NCBI GenBank assembly: GCA_001899585.1
Contig: MKWE01000009.1
Location: 22,782 to 86,781 of the forward strand
Length of the DNA stretch: 64,000 bases
Source of the DNA: Rhodospirillales bacterium 70-18
GTDB taxonomy: Bacteria > Pseudomonadota > Alphaproteobacteria > Acetobacterales > Acetobacteraceae
Direction: 5' to 3'
Below are positions 10,021-18,884 of this stretch, piece by piece. The translations under genes were made by a program, and so were the position numbers. The stretch's first letter is position 1, and every line of letters starts with the position of its first letter. The notes beneath the pieces were generated by a model. The model saw only the letters and a list, made by a program, of their open reading frames with translations. It was not told the DNA's origin and searched no databases.

Positions 10021-11337
10021 TCAGGCAACCCCATCCGGCCCGGTTGGCGGCCGGCCGAGCCACAGGCCGATCCGTTGCACGGCTAGCTGCGCTGCCAGCG
10101 GCCCGGCGGGCCGCGCCGTTTCGCCGGTAAACGTGCCTTGGATCAGGACCGAGCATCCGGCCGCCAGCACGGCGGATGCCTCGCGCCAGGTTGCCTGCGC
10201 GGGGATGCCGAGACGCAACAGCCGCGCCCCCGGCACCGGTGCGGCCGCCGCCGCGAGCAGGGCAGCCAGCTCGGCCCTGGCGTGGTCGTCGTTGCCGCCA
10301 GCAGCAGCAGCAGAGGCCGCGGCGGATCGAGGAAGCCGATGCCGGCCTCGACATGTCGCCGCGCCTGCGCCAGCAGCCGTTCCGCCTGTTGAGGGCTGGC
10401 CTGGCGGCGCGCCCCGCCGGCCAGTGCATAGCTTCGTGTCCCCGCGCAGGGCCAGGAACAGCGGCAAGGTGCACAACCCCTCCTGCTCGGGCGCCGTGTC
10501 CAGATAGGCGTTGAAGACCACGTTGCCGAGATGGCCGAGGCCGCGCATCTGCAGATCGACCAGCAGAAAGGCGAGATCGTACAGGACGTCGAGGCAACCG
10601 ATATCCTCGCTGAACTCGATGCAGTCAAACAGCGTCGGCTGGCCGGACCACAGGCAGATATTGGCGAGCCGCAGGTCGCCGTGGCCGCGCCGGACCTTGC
10701 CTTCGGCCCGCCGCCGGTCGAGCAGGGCCGCCAGCCGGTCAAGCGCCGCGGCGGCACTGCTGGCCAGGGTGCCGACTGCGGCGCCGTCCAGTGTCGCGGC
10801 GACCTTGCCCAGTTCGTATGCGTTCTCGGCGAGCACGCGCCGCAGCGCGTCGCTGCCGCCGAGGGCTGGCATCGTCTGCGCAGCCAGGTGGAAGCGGGCG
10901 ACCGCCTCGCCGAGCGTTCGCATCAGCGCCGGCGTCAGCCGGCCGTTTTCGGCCATGTGGTCGAACAGGTCGGACTGCGCGAACCGCCGCATTACTACCA
11001 CGTGATCCAGCACGGGCCCCTGGCCATCGAACACCAGGGCACCGTCAGCGCCGCAGGTAATCGCGCGCACGGCAAGATAGATTTCCGGCGCGGTTCGCCG
11101 GTTCAGTATCAGCTCCGCCTCGCACGCGGCACGACGCGACACGCGCGTGGTGTAGTCGAGCGAGGCGTAACGGATCGCCCGCTTGAGCTTGTAGGCCCGG
11201 TCTCCGGCCAGGTAGACGATCGAACAATGTGTTTCGATCCGCTGCACCTCGCCCAAGTCGGTGCCATAGCTGGCGCCGCGCGAGAGGAAGCAGACGACCG
11301 CATCCTGTGCCTCAGCGACGCGGGATGGTTGGCTCAC
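10021..11337 (-). pseudogene. APH-like kinase/ATP-binding protein (Rv2004c type), second half decayed
   Basis: The first ~300 residues read as an intact aminoglycoside-phosphotransferase-fold protein: RAYKLKRAIRYASLDYTT (nucleotide-binding lysine region), RRGHGDLRLANICL (Brenner-type HGDLxxxN catalytic loop) and FDCIEFSEDIGCLDVLYDLAF (metal-binding DxxE/D region). From about 10440 the frame shifts: recognisable pieces of the family's second, P-loop kinase domain (RLLAQARRHVEAGIGFLDPPRP) continue in a neighbouring frame and later text returns to the first frame. No Walker A is left. The frame remains open to 10021, but the product would be a chimera. Its start overlaps the end of the pncB remnant. 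Confidence 0.7.
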
Positions 11338-12179
11338 GGCGACGCAACTCGGTCGATGTCCGCCGTAAGCCGGCGTATCTCCTGGCTCATCTCCACTGGG
11401 ACCGTGCCCGGGGGCGAGCTAGCGCAGCGGTTGCGGCAGTTGCGCCGCCGCCGCGGCGGCGTGGGCGCGGGCCTGGACGCGGGCGGACAGGTCGGCGACG
11501 CTGCGGCCGGCGCGCATCGCCGGGCGCAGCAGCCGGGTGCCGCCCACGGCTTCGTCGAGCAGGGCGACCACGCCGCAGGCGAGGGTGCCGTCGGGGCCGA
11601 CGCTGCGGTGGACCTGCTTGCGGCCGGGCCAGGTGGCGCTGCCCTCCCTGCGCTTGCCGCGGGGGCGGCCAGCATATTCCAGCAGCTTGTCGGCGCAATC
11701 GAGCGCCGGGGCATCGGACGTGGTGGCGAGGCTGGTACCGACCCCGATGCCGTTGATCGGCGTGCGGGCGCGGCACAACGTCTCCGAGACGATTTCGTCG
11801 GGGCCGCTGCTGACGAAGATCTGGATCGCGTGCTGGCCGGCGGCGTCGAGGATGGCGCGGATGTGGGCGCCGAGGTCGCTGCTGTCCAGGCGCACCCCGG
11901 CGACGGTGATGCCCTCGGCGGCGAGGCGCCGGGCGACGATGCCGGCCGCACGCTCGATGTCATAGGTCGCGATGAGCAGGGTGAGGCCCTGCGGACGGGC
12001 ACGTCGAAGTGCGCGTAAGCGGTTGCCTCGTCGTCGTGCGCCTGTACAAAGGGGTGCGCCATGGTGTCGAACACCGGAACGCCGAAGCCGCGGCCGGCCA
12101 GCAGGCAACCGGCCGCGGCCCGCGCCATGCACGCAACCTTGTAGGCGACTCGGGTCTGGAAATGCACTGGGTTGATCAT
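11334..12179 (-). pseudogene. pncB: Nicotinate phosphoribosyltransferase remnant, truncated by IS3
   Basis: The sequence begins abruptly with INPVHFQTRVA from mid-protein, then GFGVPVFDTMAHPFVQAHDDEATAYAHF. It shifts frame near 12000 to LTLLIATYDIE, AAEGITVAGVRLDSSDLGAHI, FVSSGPDE, PINGIGVGTSLATTSDAPAL and RREGSATWPGRKQVHR, all NAPRTase landmarks. A stop at 11419 and a return to the first frame (GTVPVEMSQEIRRL) mark a second lesion. The N-terminal third is missing where an IS3 end abuts at about 12180. A roughly 40-residue block before GRGFGVP also seems deleted. The original enzyme made nicotinate mononucleotide in NAD salvage. Confidence 0.8.
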
Positions 12180-12212
12180 AGACTTGCCCCGCGTTTGTGG
12201 AGAGGCGTTGGT

Positions 12213-12299
12213 TTAATGATCAGCCAGTTTTTCGAACTGTGTCGGGCTTGGGAGGTCGAGGGTGAAGCGGCGGCGGACGGGGTTGTAGAGGCCGTCGAC
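12213..12299 (-). mobile_element. IS3-family transposase OrfB, C-terminal scrap
   Basis: The minus strand encodes VDGLYNPVRRRFTLDLPSPT followed by QFEKLADH and a stop, the classical end of an IS3 integrase (IExFYNxxRRHxxLGYxSPxEFE). The IS end sequence then runs to about 12180, where it meets the truncated pncB remnant. Only the 3' end of the element remains. Confidence 0.7.
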
Positions 12300-12411
12300 A
12301 TCCCCGACAACAAAATCGTATTATATTAGATCCCCCGGTGTCCAACTCACACTTTTGATTCCCCGACGCGCCGGTGATGTGATTCAAACTGGCAAGCATC
12401 GCAGGTTCGCC

Positions 12412-12648
12412 ATGCCACGCGCCATCGCCCTTCACCCGGACTTCTCGGCAGCCGATCTTCGCAGCCTGGCACGGCGCAGCAGAGATGCATCGCGGGGCCG
12501 CCGGCTGCTGGCGCTCGGTGTCATCTGCGAGGGCGGCGCGCGCAGCGAGGCGGCACGGGTAGGCAACGTGACGCCGCAGATCCTGCGTGACTGGGTGGTG
12601 CGGTTCAACGGTGAGGGACCGGACGGGCTGCGCCCCAGAGCGAGCGGG
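12412..12648 (+). mobile_element. IS630-type transposase, N-terminal fragment
   Basis: Begins MPRAIALHPDFSAADLRSLA and continues through GRRLLALGVICEGGARSEAA and a helix-turn-helix (RVGNVTPQILRDWVVRFN), the start of an IS630-family transposase. Similarity ends at about 12648, where an unrelated recombinase fragment on the other strand begins. The DDE domain is absent. Confidence 0.65.
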
Positions 12649-12862
12649 CATTCAGTTCGGCTTGGTTGAGGGTGGTCTCCGGGATCCGCAGCGCGTCACC
12701 CACCGGCCCCACGGCGCGGTGCTGACCCTTGATCTCGGCGCCGCTGAGCAGCAGTAGCGAGAACCTGGTCACCCGCGGGTCGGCCAGCGCCGGCACCGGG
12801 AAGCTGGCGCCGGTGAGCGGGTTGCGGTCACGCCGGCCGAGCATCTTCCGCCCCTCGGTCAC
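12640..12862 (-). pseudogene. Serine-recombinase-like fragment (copy 1 of a pair)
   Basis: The minus strand encodes FPVPALADPRVTRFSLLLLS, then GAEIKGQHRAVGPVGDALRI and PETTLNQAELNA. The same stretch, with about four-fifths of bases alike by eye, is found at 25455-25690, there followed by more of the same gene. This copy has only the middle of the protein. It is in the same orientation as the second copy, so the pair are direct repeats around 12.6 kb of DNA. Confidence 0.5.
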
Positions 12863-13047
12863 GCCATAAGCGGCCGCGACAGTAAGCGACCACCTCGCGA
12901 TCGCGCAGCCGGACCGAGTCAGGTTGCCTATTCATAAGCGCTTCCTAAAGACGTGCCGGTCCGCTCGTCCTGTGTCCGCTTCAGCATAGCATGCGTCATT
13001 TTGACCTCGCGGAGCGCCTGCGAGGTCGCGCCGCTTCTGGAATGAGA
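12863..13047. other. Intergenic, no gene seen
   Basis: Between the recombinase scar and the FNR-type box no coding pattern, tRNA or clear repeat was found on either strand. The next 150 bases, from the box to the thiolase start, also hold no gene. Confidence 0.5.
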
Positions 13048-13061
13048 TTGATATAGATCAA
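13048..13061. promoter_or_regulatory. FNR-type box upstream of the thiolase gene
   Basis: TTGATATAGATCAA fits TTGAT-N4-ATCAA perfectly. It is 150 bp before the thiolase ATG. It may control that gene, or be left over from a gene displaced when the thiolase pair arrived. Confidence 0.68.
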
Positions 13062-13210
13062 GGCGGCCAGAAGCCGGACGTGATCCGGTACATTGCGTCT
13101 GGCCCTTCCAGCGGCCCCGTGCAGTCAGTCGGAATGAGTCGCATGCCAGTCGCGCTTATCACGGGCGCTTTCGTGAGTGCTGTTGGCGAACAGCGAAAGG
13201 GAACATATCC

Positions 13211-14491
13211 ATGGCAAACAAGCTGCGGGAACGAACAGTCATATCCGGCGTAGGTTGCTCGCGCTTCGGTGACCTCCTGGAGACCCCAGAACTCAAAGGC
13301 CTGAGCATCCAAGAGCTGACCGCGGGTGCGGTTAAAGAGGCGCTTGATGACGCCGGACTGACCGGGCAGGACGTAGATGCGGTCTTCGCCGGCAACGCGA
13401 TGGTTCACAGCTCGCAGGTGCCAGGGACATACTCGCAGCTTTCGAAGTGGACCGGCACGCAGTTCAAGGCCGGTGTCCATTTCGAGGCGCAATGCTCGAC
13501 CACCAACGTCGGCGCGGCCCTCGCCGCGATGTCAGTTGCAGCGGGCGTCTACGACACTGTGCTGGTCTATGGCCTGGAAACCACGCGCACCATGGTGAAA
13601 GGGTATAGCCCCTACGAGCGTGAGCCGATCTCGCACCAGCAGACTTGGCTGTGGACCGACATGGCCGTCAACCAAGCCTACGGCGTCCCGCAGGGGTACG
13701 ACATCTTCTCCACCTATAACGGTCTGGTCGCCCTCGGCTATTGTCGCAAATACGGCATGTCGATCGAGGATTTTGATCGCGGGATGTTCGAGCTCTGTCG
13801 TACCCGCCGCCTGCACGGCTCGATGAACCGGAAGGCCAATATCCAGGAGAAGCTCGAAGACCGCGCGGCGCGAGAAGGTTTTTCCGACGCGTTCGACTAC
13901 TGGCGATCCGACAAGCACAACCCCTTCGTCGCCTGGCCCTCGCGGCTCCTGAGCCTGGTGACCACCGCGGACGGGGCTTCGGCGATGGTCATCACGCGCG
14001 CGGATCTCGCCAAGGGTGGTAAGTCGCAGCCCGTTGAACTCAAGGGCTTTGGCATCAGCTACAGCGACCTGCCGTGGTACGGCGAGGATCCCACCTTCTG
14101 GGAATTCGACAAGCGCGCGATCGACGCGGCATTCGACATGGCGGGGATCAGAGCGAGCGACATCGACTATCTGCATACGCATGACTGCTCGCACATCTCC
14201 GGCATCTGTACCGCGGAGACGATCGGCTACCTGGAGCCGGGCAAAGGCCTCGCCGCCGCGCGCGAGGGTCGCTTGCGCTTCGATGGTGATCGGCCGATGT
14301 CGACACATGGCGGTCGTCACGCCTTCGGGCATGCCTGGGGCGCGAGCGCGGGCACGGACACGTACGAGGCCGTTCTGCAGATGCGCGGTCAGGCGGGCGC
14401 CCGACAGATCGCCAAGCGGCCGGAGATTTCCGTCATTCATACGCACGGCTATGCCATGATCGGCACCGTGGTCGTTCTCGGGAGTATCTGA
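13211..14491 (+). CDS. Thiolase-family acyltransferase (SCP-x/acetyl-CoA acetyltransferase-like)
   Basis: A 426-residue thiolase-fold protein. The nucleophile region reads FEAQCSTTNVGAAL (Cys near residue 95) in place of the usual CASG. The C-terminal catalytic segment is STHGGRHAFGHAWGASAG, and an HTHDCSHISG loop provides further active-site residues. This pattern is typical of non-canonical thiolases that work with a DUF35/OB-fold partner, and that partner gene starts one base after the stop. The substrate is unknown. RBS-like AAAGGGAACA precedes the ATG. Third-position GC looks lower than in neighbours, which hints at transfer. Confidence 0.82.
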   Translation: MANKLRERTVISGVGCSRFGDLLETPELKGLSIQELTAGAVKEALDDAGLTGQDVDAVFAGNAMVHSSQVPGTYSQLSKWTGTQFKAGVHFEAQCSTTNVGAALAAMSVAAGVYDTVLVYGLETTRTMVKGYSPYEREPISHQQTWLWTDMAVNQAYGVPQGYDIFSTYNGLVALGYCRKYGMSIEDFDRGMFELCRTRRLHGSMNRKANIQEKLEDRAAREGFSDAFDYWRSDKHNPFVAWPSRLLSLVTTADGASAMVITRADLAKGGKSQPVELKGFGISYSDLPWYGEDPTFWEFDKRAIDAAFDMAGIRASDIDYLHTHDCSHISGICTAETIGYLEPGKGLAAAREGRLRFDGDRPMSTHGGRHAFGHAWGASAGTDTYEAVLQMRGQAGARQIAKRPEISVIHTHGYAMIGTVVVLGSI

Positions 14492-14492
14492 C

Positions 14493-14912
14493 ATGCAAAC
14501 CGTGGCCGAACAGCCGAGCGCCATACGCCGGTACTATGAGGGATTGGCCGAGGGCGTCTTCCGGGCGATCCGGTGCCAAGCCTGCGGGAAGCACACCTTT
14601 CCGCCCACCGGCTGCTGCGAGCATTGCGGCAGCTGGAAGGTGGAACCGGTCGAACTGAGCGGCGAAGGCACGCTGCTCTTCGCGACGCACAACATCTTCC
14701 CGGCGTGTCACCCGCGCTTCGAGAAGATCGCGCCATATGTCTACGGTCATATTCGCCTGAAGGAGGGGCCGATCGTCCAGGCGATCGTGCTCGGCGTGCA
14801 GGCGACGCCGGCCGATCTGGGGCGCCTGTTCGAGCGTGGCCCGGTTCCGGTGACGGCGGAGGCACTGCCGATGGACGACCTGCCGGTGCTCGCCTTCCGC
14901 ATTCACGACTGA
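14493..14912 (+). CDS. DUF35 zinc-ribbon/OB-fold protein, thiolase partner
   Basis: A 139-residue protein with an N-terminal helix, a rubredoxin-like zinc ribbon (CQACGKHTFPPTGCCEHCGS, residues about 28-47) and a C-terminal OB fold (LSGEGTLLFATHNIF onward). Such proteins bind thiolases and bridge or channel acyl-CoA intermediates in archaeal HMG-CoA synthesis and in the Ltp2-ChsH2 aldolase. It is immediately downstream of the thiolase, so a complex is inferred. Confidence 0.85.
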   Translation: MQTVAEQPSAIRRYYEGLAEGVFRAIRCQACGKHTFPPTGCCEHCGSWKVEPVELSGEGTLLFATHNIFPACHPRFEKIAPYVYGHIRLKEGPIVQAIVLGVQATPADLGRLFERGPVPVTAEALPMDDLPVLAFRIHD

Positions 14913-14925
14913 GCCTCGCTTGCGG

Positions 14926-14961
14926 GATGCGGCGGCCTGTGCGCACACAGGCCGCCGCATC
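14926..14961. terminator. Strong hairpin between convergent genes
   Basis: A perfect 16-bp stem (arms 14926-14941 and 14946-14961, starting GATGCGGCGG) with a CGCA loop lies just after the DUF35 stop and before the end of the convergent alcohol dehydrogenase gene. No T-run follows, so it may act as a stabiliser or bidirectional barrier rather than a classical terminator. Confidence 0.7.
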
Positions 14962-15054
14962 GCTGCAACGGCGCGCTCACGCCGATCCGAGTCAGCCAAT
15001 GTCCCCGCCATGCCGCGCACGCTGACGCAGCCGGGAGCGGGGTCGATCTGCCAT

Positions 15055-16041
15055 TTACTCCGGAATCAGCACGGCGGCGCCAGCCAACTTCCCGGCGCGC
15101 AGCCGATCCAGCGCCTCGTTCGCCTGAGCGAGCGGGAACGCCTCGGTGGTTGTGGCGACCGGCACCTGTGGCGCCAGCGCCAGAAAGGCTTCTGCGTCGT
15201 CGCGCGTGAGGTTGGCCACCGAGCGCAAGCTTCTCTCCTGCCACAGCAGCCGGTAGGGGAAGGCCGGGATGTCGCTCATGTGGATGCCGCCGCACACCAC
15301 GCAGCCGCCCGGCGCCACTGCCCGCAATGCGGCCGGCACCAACTCGCCGGCGGGCGCGAAGATCAGCGCCGCATCCAGCGGTTCGGGCGGCGATGCGTCG
15401 GAGTCGCCAACCCAGGCCACGCCAAGGCGGCGGGCGAAGGCCTGCGCATCCGTATCGCCGGGGCGGGTGAAAGCATAGACCTGCCGGCCCTCGTGATGCG
15501 CCACCTGGGCCAGGATGTGGGCCGCAGCGCCGAAGCCGTAGATGCCGAGGCGGCGCGCCGCGCCGGCCATGCGCAGGGTGCGGAAACCTATCAGACCGGC
15601 GCACAGCAAGGGTGCCGCGTGTTCGTCGTCGTAGAGCGGGTCAATTGGAAAGCAGTAGCGCGCATCGGCGACGGTGTATTCCGCATAGCCGCCGTCGATC
15701 TGGTAGCCGGTGAAGCGCGCCCGAGGGCACAGATTCTCGCGGCCGGAGCGGCACCAATCGCAGGTGCCGCAGGTCCAGCCGAGCCAGGGCACGCCGACCC
15801 GATCGCCCACCCGGAAGCGGCCAGCCGGGCCACCCAGGGCGGCGACGGTGCCGACGATCTCGTGGCCCGGCACCAGCGGCAGCTTCGGTTCAGGAAGTTC
15901 GCCGTCGATCACATGCAGATCGGTTCGGCAGACACCGCAGGCGCGGACGCGGATCAGCACCTGGCCGGGCTGCGGCACCGGAATGGGAAGGTCCGCCATC
16001 TCCAGCGGGCGGCCGGGTTGGCGCAGAAGCATGGCGCGCAT
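15055..16041 (-). CDS. Zinc-dependent alcohol dehydrogenase (AdhA/MDR family)
   Basis: A 328-residue medium-chain dehydrogenase with catalytic zinc ligands CGVCRTD and PLVPGHEIVG, structural zinc cysteines in WTCGTCDWCRSGRENLC, and Rossmann segment LGIYGFGAAAH. It should oxidise or reduce simple alcohols and aldehydes with NAD(P). Start chosen at 16041 because AAGGAG lies 8 bp upstream. The next gene upstream on this strand ends 16 bp before it, so the two form an operon. Such genes recur in anaerobiosis/stress islands with Hsp20. Confidence 0.9.
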   Translation of the reverse strand: MRAMLLRQPGRPLEMADLPIPVPQPGQVLIRVRACGVCRTDLHVIDGELPEPKLPLVPGHEIVGTVAALGGPAGRFRVGDRVGVPWLGWTCGTCDWCRSGRENLCPRARFTGYQIDGGYAEYTVADARYCFPIDPLYDDEHAAPLLCAGLIGFRTLRMAGAARRLGIYGFGAAAHILAQVAHHEGRQVYAFTRPGDTDAQAFARRLGVAWVGDSDASPPEPLDAALIFAPAGELVPAALRAVAPGGCVVCGGIHMSDIPAFPYRLLWQERSLRSVANLTRDDAEAFLALAPQVPVATTTEAFPLAQANEALDRLRAGKLAGAAVLIPE

Positions 16042-16057
16042 GGGCGGCTCCTTCGTC

Positions 16058-16957
16058 TCAGGTGGCGCAGGACCCCGATTCGCGCCCGCGCACCACGCGG
16101 CGGCCACGATCCGGACCGGTGCCTTCGGTGACCACGGTGCGGCGGCCCTCGGCGACGCCATCGCGGTGGAAGTAGATCACGACCCAGTCGGCAGTGCGGC
16201 CGAGCTGATGGGCGCGCGCGGAGTTGGAGAACAAGGCCGTTGCATGCCACGGTCCGCGCTCGGTGTGCAGAACCGGCAGCCAAGCGGCGCCGGCCTCGTT
16301 GAAGCGCCTCGGCGCGATCCGCGGCAACTCGCCGCGCTCGGTCCTGGCGCGGTATTCGCGGTCGATGTCCAGCAACATCTCCACCGGCGGCTCATCGGTG
16401 GCGGTCGCAGCCGGTGGGCGCAGCCGCGTCAGCAGTGCCGCCAGCGCGTTGCGAACCATCGCTATGCGGCGCGGGCCGAAGCCCGGAACAGTCTCCAGCC
16501 GGCCGTCGTGCGCGGCGGCCTCCAGCGCCTCGAGCGAGTTCAGGTGCAGGGTGTCGTGCACGCGCTGCGCCAGGTGCGGCCCGATGCCAGGCACCGCGGC
16601 GAACACTGTGTCCGCGCCGGAAACACCTTTCAGCCGCTCCAGGAATGTCCAATGCCCTGTGGTCAGCATTTCGACGATGGCGCCTGCAAGCGATGGCCCG
16701 ATGCCGGGCAATGCGTCCAGCGCTGCGAAGCCGCCCTGTGCCGCAATCGCGCGGACATCGAGCGGCTGACGTTCGAGCGTCTCGGCCGCGCGGCGATAGG
16801 CGTTGATGCGGAACGGGTTGGCGCCCTGCGCCTGCAGCACGGCAGCGGCCTGGCGGAGCTGCGTGGCGATCCATCGGTTCGTCGGCGACGGCGCGACGTC
16901 GGTTAGAGATGGAGCCGGTTGCGGAGCGGTTGGCGGGCCGGTTGGCGCGTCGGACAT
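16058..16957 (-). CDS. Helix-hairpin-helix protein related to the PolX/Pol-beta N-terminal domain
   Basis: A 299-residue protein. Residues about 28-190 match the 8-kDa and HhH part of family X polymerases: NPFRINAYRRAAETLE, then three GIGP/GFGP hairpins (ALPGIGPSLAGAI, AVPGIGPHLAQRV, TVPGFGPRRIAMV). The C-terminal third (LLDIDREYRAR to YFHRDG) is not a polymerase palm; no catalytic aspartate triad is visible. It probably binds DNA, but no catalytic function can be assigned. First gene of a two-gene operon with the alcohol dehydrogenase, starting 20 bp downstream of the groEL stop. Confidence 0.7.
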   Translation of the reverse strand: MSDAPTGPPTAPQPAPSLTDVAPSPTNRWIATQLRQAAAVLQAQGANPFRINAYRRAAETLERQPLDVRAIAAQGGFAALDALPGIGPSLAGAIVEMLTTGHWTFLERLKGVSGADTVFAAVPGIGPHLAQRVHDTLHLNSLEALEAAAHDGRLETVPGFGPRRIAMVRNALAALLTRLRPPAATATDEPPVEMLLDIDREYRARTERGELPRIAPRRFNEAGAAWLPVLHTERGPWHATALFSNSARAHQLGRTADWVVIYFHRDGVAEGRRTVVTEGTGPDRGRRVVRGRESGSCAT

Positions 16958-16976
16958 CAGGCTTCTCCGGTCGCGC

Positions 16977-18599
16977 CTAGAGCGGCAGTTCGGCGGGCGC
17001 GGCCGGTTCCCTCCGGGGCTCTGGGATCTCGGTCATCGTCGCCTCGGTGAGCAGCAGCACGCTGGCGACGGAGACGGCGTTCTCCAGGGCGATGCGCACC
17101 ACCTTGGTCGGGTCGATGATGCCGGCCTCGATCAGGTCGACATAGTGCTTGCGCGCCGCGTCGAAGCCGAAATTGCCCTGGCCGTCCAGCATGCGCGCTA
17201 CCACGACGCCGCCACCCACCGCGGAGTTCTCCGCGATCTGGCGCGCCGGCGCCTCCAGCGCCCGCTTCAGCACTTGCACGCCGGTGCGCTCGTCGCCCTC
17301 GCAGCGCGCCTCCTCCTCGGCCAGCGCGCCCACGCAGCGCAGCAGCGCCAAGCCGCCGCCCGGCACGATGCCCTCGGCCACCGCTGCCTTGGTCGCGCTG
17401 ATCGCGTCGTCCAGCGCTTCTTTGCGCGATTTCATCTCCGCCTCCGCCGGGGCGCCCACGCGGATCATCGCGACGCCGCCGGACAGCTTGGCCAGCCGCT
17501 CCTGCAGTTTCTCGCGGTCGTAGTCGGAGGTGGTTTCCTCGATCTGCTTGCGGATCTGGGCGCAGCGGCCATCGATATCCGGCTTCTTGCCGGCGCCGCT
17601 GATGATGGTGGTGTCTTCCTTGGTCAGCACGACCTTGCGCGCGCGGCCGAGCTGGGCGAGCGTGAGGTGCTCCAGCTTCACACCGATCTCTTGGCTGACC
17701 AGCTCGCCGCCGGTCAGGATGGCGATATCCTCCAGCATGGCGCGGCGCCGGTCGCCGAAGCCGGGCGCCTTGGCGGCCGCCACGCGCAACCCGCCACGCA
17801 GCTTGTTGACCACGAGGGTTGCAAGTGCCTCGCCCTCCACATCCTCGGCAAGGATCAGCAGCGGACGGCCCGACTGCACCACGGCTTCCAGCAACGGCAC
17901 CAGCGGCTGCAACGCCGACAGCTTGGCCTCATGGATCAAGATGTACGGGTCTTCCAGCTCGACGATCATGCGTTCGGCGTTGGTGACGAAGTAGGGCGAG
18001 ATGTAGCCGCGGTCGAATTGCAGCCCTTCCACCACGTCCAGCGTGGTCTCGGTGGTCTTGGATTCCTCGACCGTGATGACGCCTTCGCCGCCCACCTTCT
18101 CCATCGCCTCGGCGACCAACTCGCCGATGGCCGGGTCGTTATGCGCCGAGATGGTGGCCACCTGGGCCTTCTCCAGCCGGCTCTGCACTGGACGGGACAG
18201 GGCGCGCAGCGCCGCGATGGCCACCTTGGCGCCGCGATCCAGGCCGCGCTTCACGTCGATCGCGCTGGCGCCGGCGACCACGTTGCGCAGCCCGTCGCTG
18301 TAGATGGCGTGGGCGAGGGTCGTGGAGGTACTCGTGCCGTCGCCCACGTTGTCGCCGGTCTTCTCGGCCGCCTGGCGCAGCATCTGGGCGCCCAGGTTCT
18401 CCTCGGGGTCCTTGAGGTCGAATTCCTTGGCGATGGTCACGCCGTCGTTGCACACAATCGGCGGCCCCCAGTTTCGCTGGATCAGCACCGATTTGGATTT
18501 CGGTCCCAGGGTGACGCGTACGGCGTCGCACAGCGATATCGCGCCGAGCAGCACCTTCTCCCGCGCCGCCGAGCCGAATGTCACCTTTTTGTGTGCCAT
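16977..18599 (-). CDS. groL: GroEL-like 60-kDa chaperonin (orphan copy)
   Basis: A 540-residue chaperonin with [14 protein letters not shown], the ATP-site motif [14 protein letters not shown] (usually DGTTTATVLA), [10 protein letters not shown], and [13 protein letters not shown]. The usual Gly-Gly-Met-rich C-terminal tail is missing (it ends [10 protein letters not shown]), and there is no groES next to it. This marks a secondary, specialised GroEL rather than the housekeeping copy. The start at 18599 has GGAG 9 bases upstream. A perfect FNR-type box sits 83 bp upstream, so oxygen limitation is the likely trigger. Confidence 0.95.
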   Translation of the reverse strand: MAHKKVTFGSAAREKVLLGAISLCDAVRVTLGPKSKSVLIQRNWGPPIVCNDGVTIAKEFDLKDPEENLGAQMLRQAAEKTGDNVGDGTSTSTTLAHAIYSDGLRNVVAGASAIDVKRGLDRGAKVAIAALRALSRPVQSRLEKAQVATISAHNDPAIGELVAEAMEKVGGEGVITVEESKTTETTLDVVEGLQFDRGYISPYFVTNAERMIVELEDPYILIHEAKLSALQPLVPLLEAVVQSGRPLLILAEDVEGEALATLVVNKLRGGLRVAAAKAPGFGDRRRAMLEDIAILTGGELVSQEIGVKLEHLTLAQLGRARKVVLTKEDTTIISGAGKKPDIDGRCAQIRKQIEETTSDYDREKLQERLAKLSGGVAMIRVGAPAEAEMKSRKEALDDAISATKAAVAEGIVPGGGLALLRCVGALAEEEARCEGDERTGVQVLKRALEAPARQIAENSAVGGGVVVARMLDGQGNFGFDAARKHYVDLIEAGIIDPTKVVRIALENAVSVASVLLLTEATMTEIPEPRREPAAPAELPL

Positions 18600-18681
18600 C
18601 TGAATTCTCCGCCCCCGGGCTGCCGCCCGGCCATTCACTACCGGATTGTGCCAACATGGTCGAGATCGGAACGGTGTCGCA

Positions 18682-18695
18682 TTGATCAAGATCAA
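18682..18695. promoter_or_regulatory. FNR-type box in the groEL-hsp20 divergent promoter
   Basis: TTGATCAAGATCAA is a perfect FNR-family site, 83 bp upstream of the groEL ATG and 190 bp upstream of the hsp20 ATG. Confidence 0.75.
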
Positions 18696-18743
18696 CCCGC
18701 GCCGCAGGGTGCGGTTGTTTTAAGGGACCCACGCGAGAAGGTT

Positions 18744-18757
18744 ATGATCTGGATCAA
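18744..18757. promoter_or_regulatory. Second FNR-like box, on the hsp20 side
   Basis: ATGATCTGGATCAA has one mismatch to TTGAT-N4-ATCAA. It lies 128 bp before the hsp20 ATG and 49 bp from the perfect box, so the divergent promoter has a pair of sites. Confidence 0.55.
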
Positions 18758-18884
18758 GGACAGTGGGCGCGGACCTGCCAATGCTGCGTCCGCCAGCCAG
18801 GCGACGGCGACGCGATGGCGCGTTCTTGCCCCCTGGCGGGTCGAGTTGCGAACATGCGTTGCGAGCAACAGCAAGGAAGCAGCC

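Noticed and set aside
13211-14491. Beta-ketoacyl-ACP synthase (KAS III) as alternative to thiolase
   Set aside because: The GHxxGAS-type C-terminal motif, length of 426 residues and DUF35 neighbour fit thiolases; KAS III has a Cys-His-Asn triad and about 320 residues.
16058-16957. Full-length DNA polymerase X
   Set aside because: Only the N-terminal helix-hairpin-helix part is present; no palm-domain aspartates (GS...DxD) are visible.
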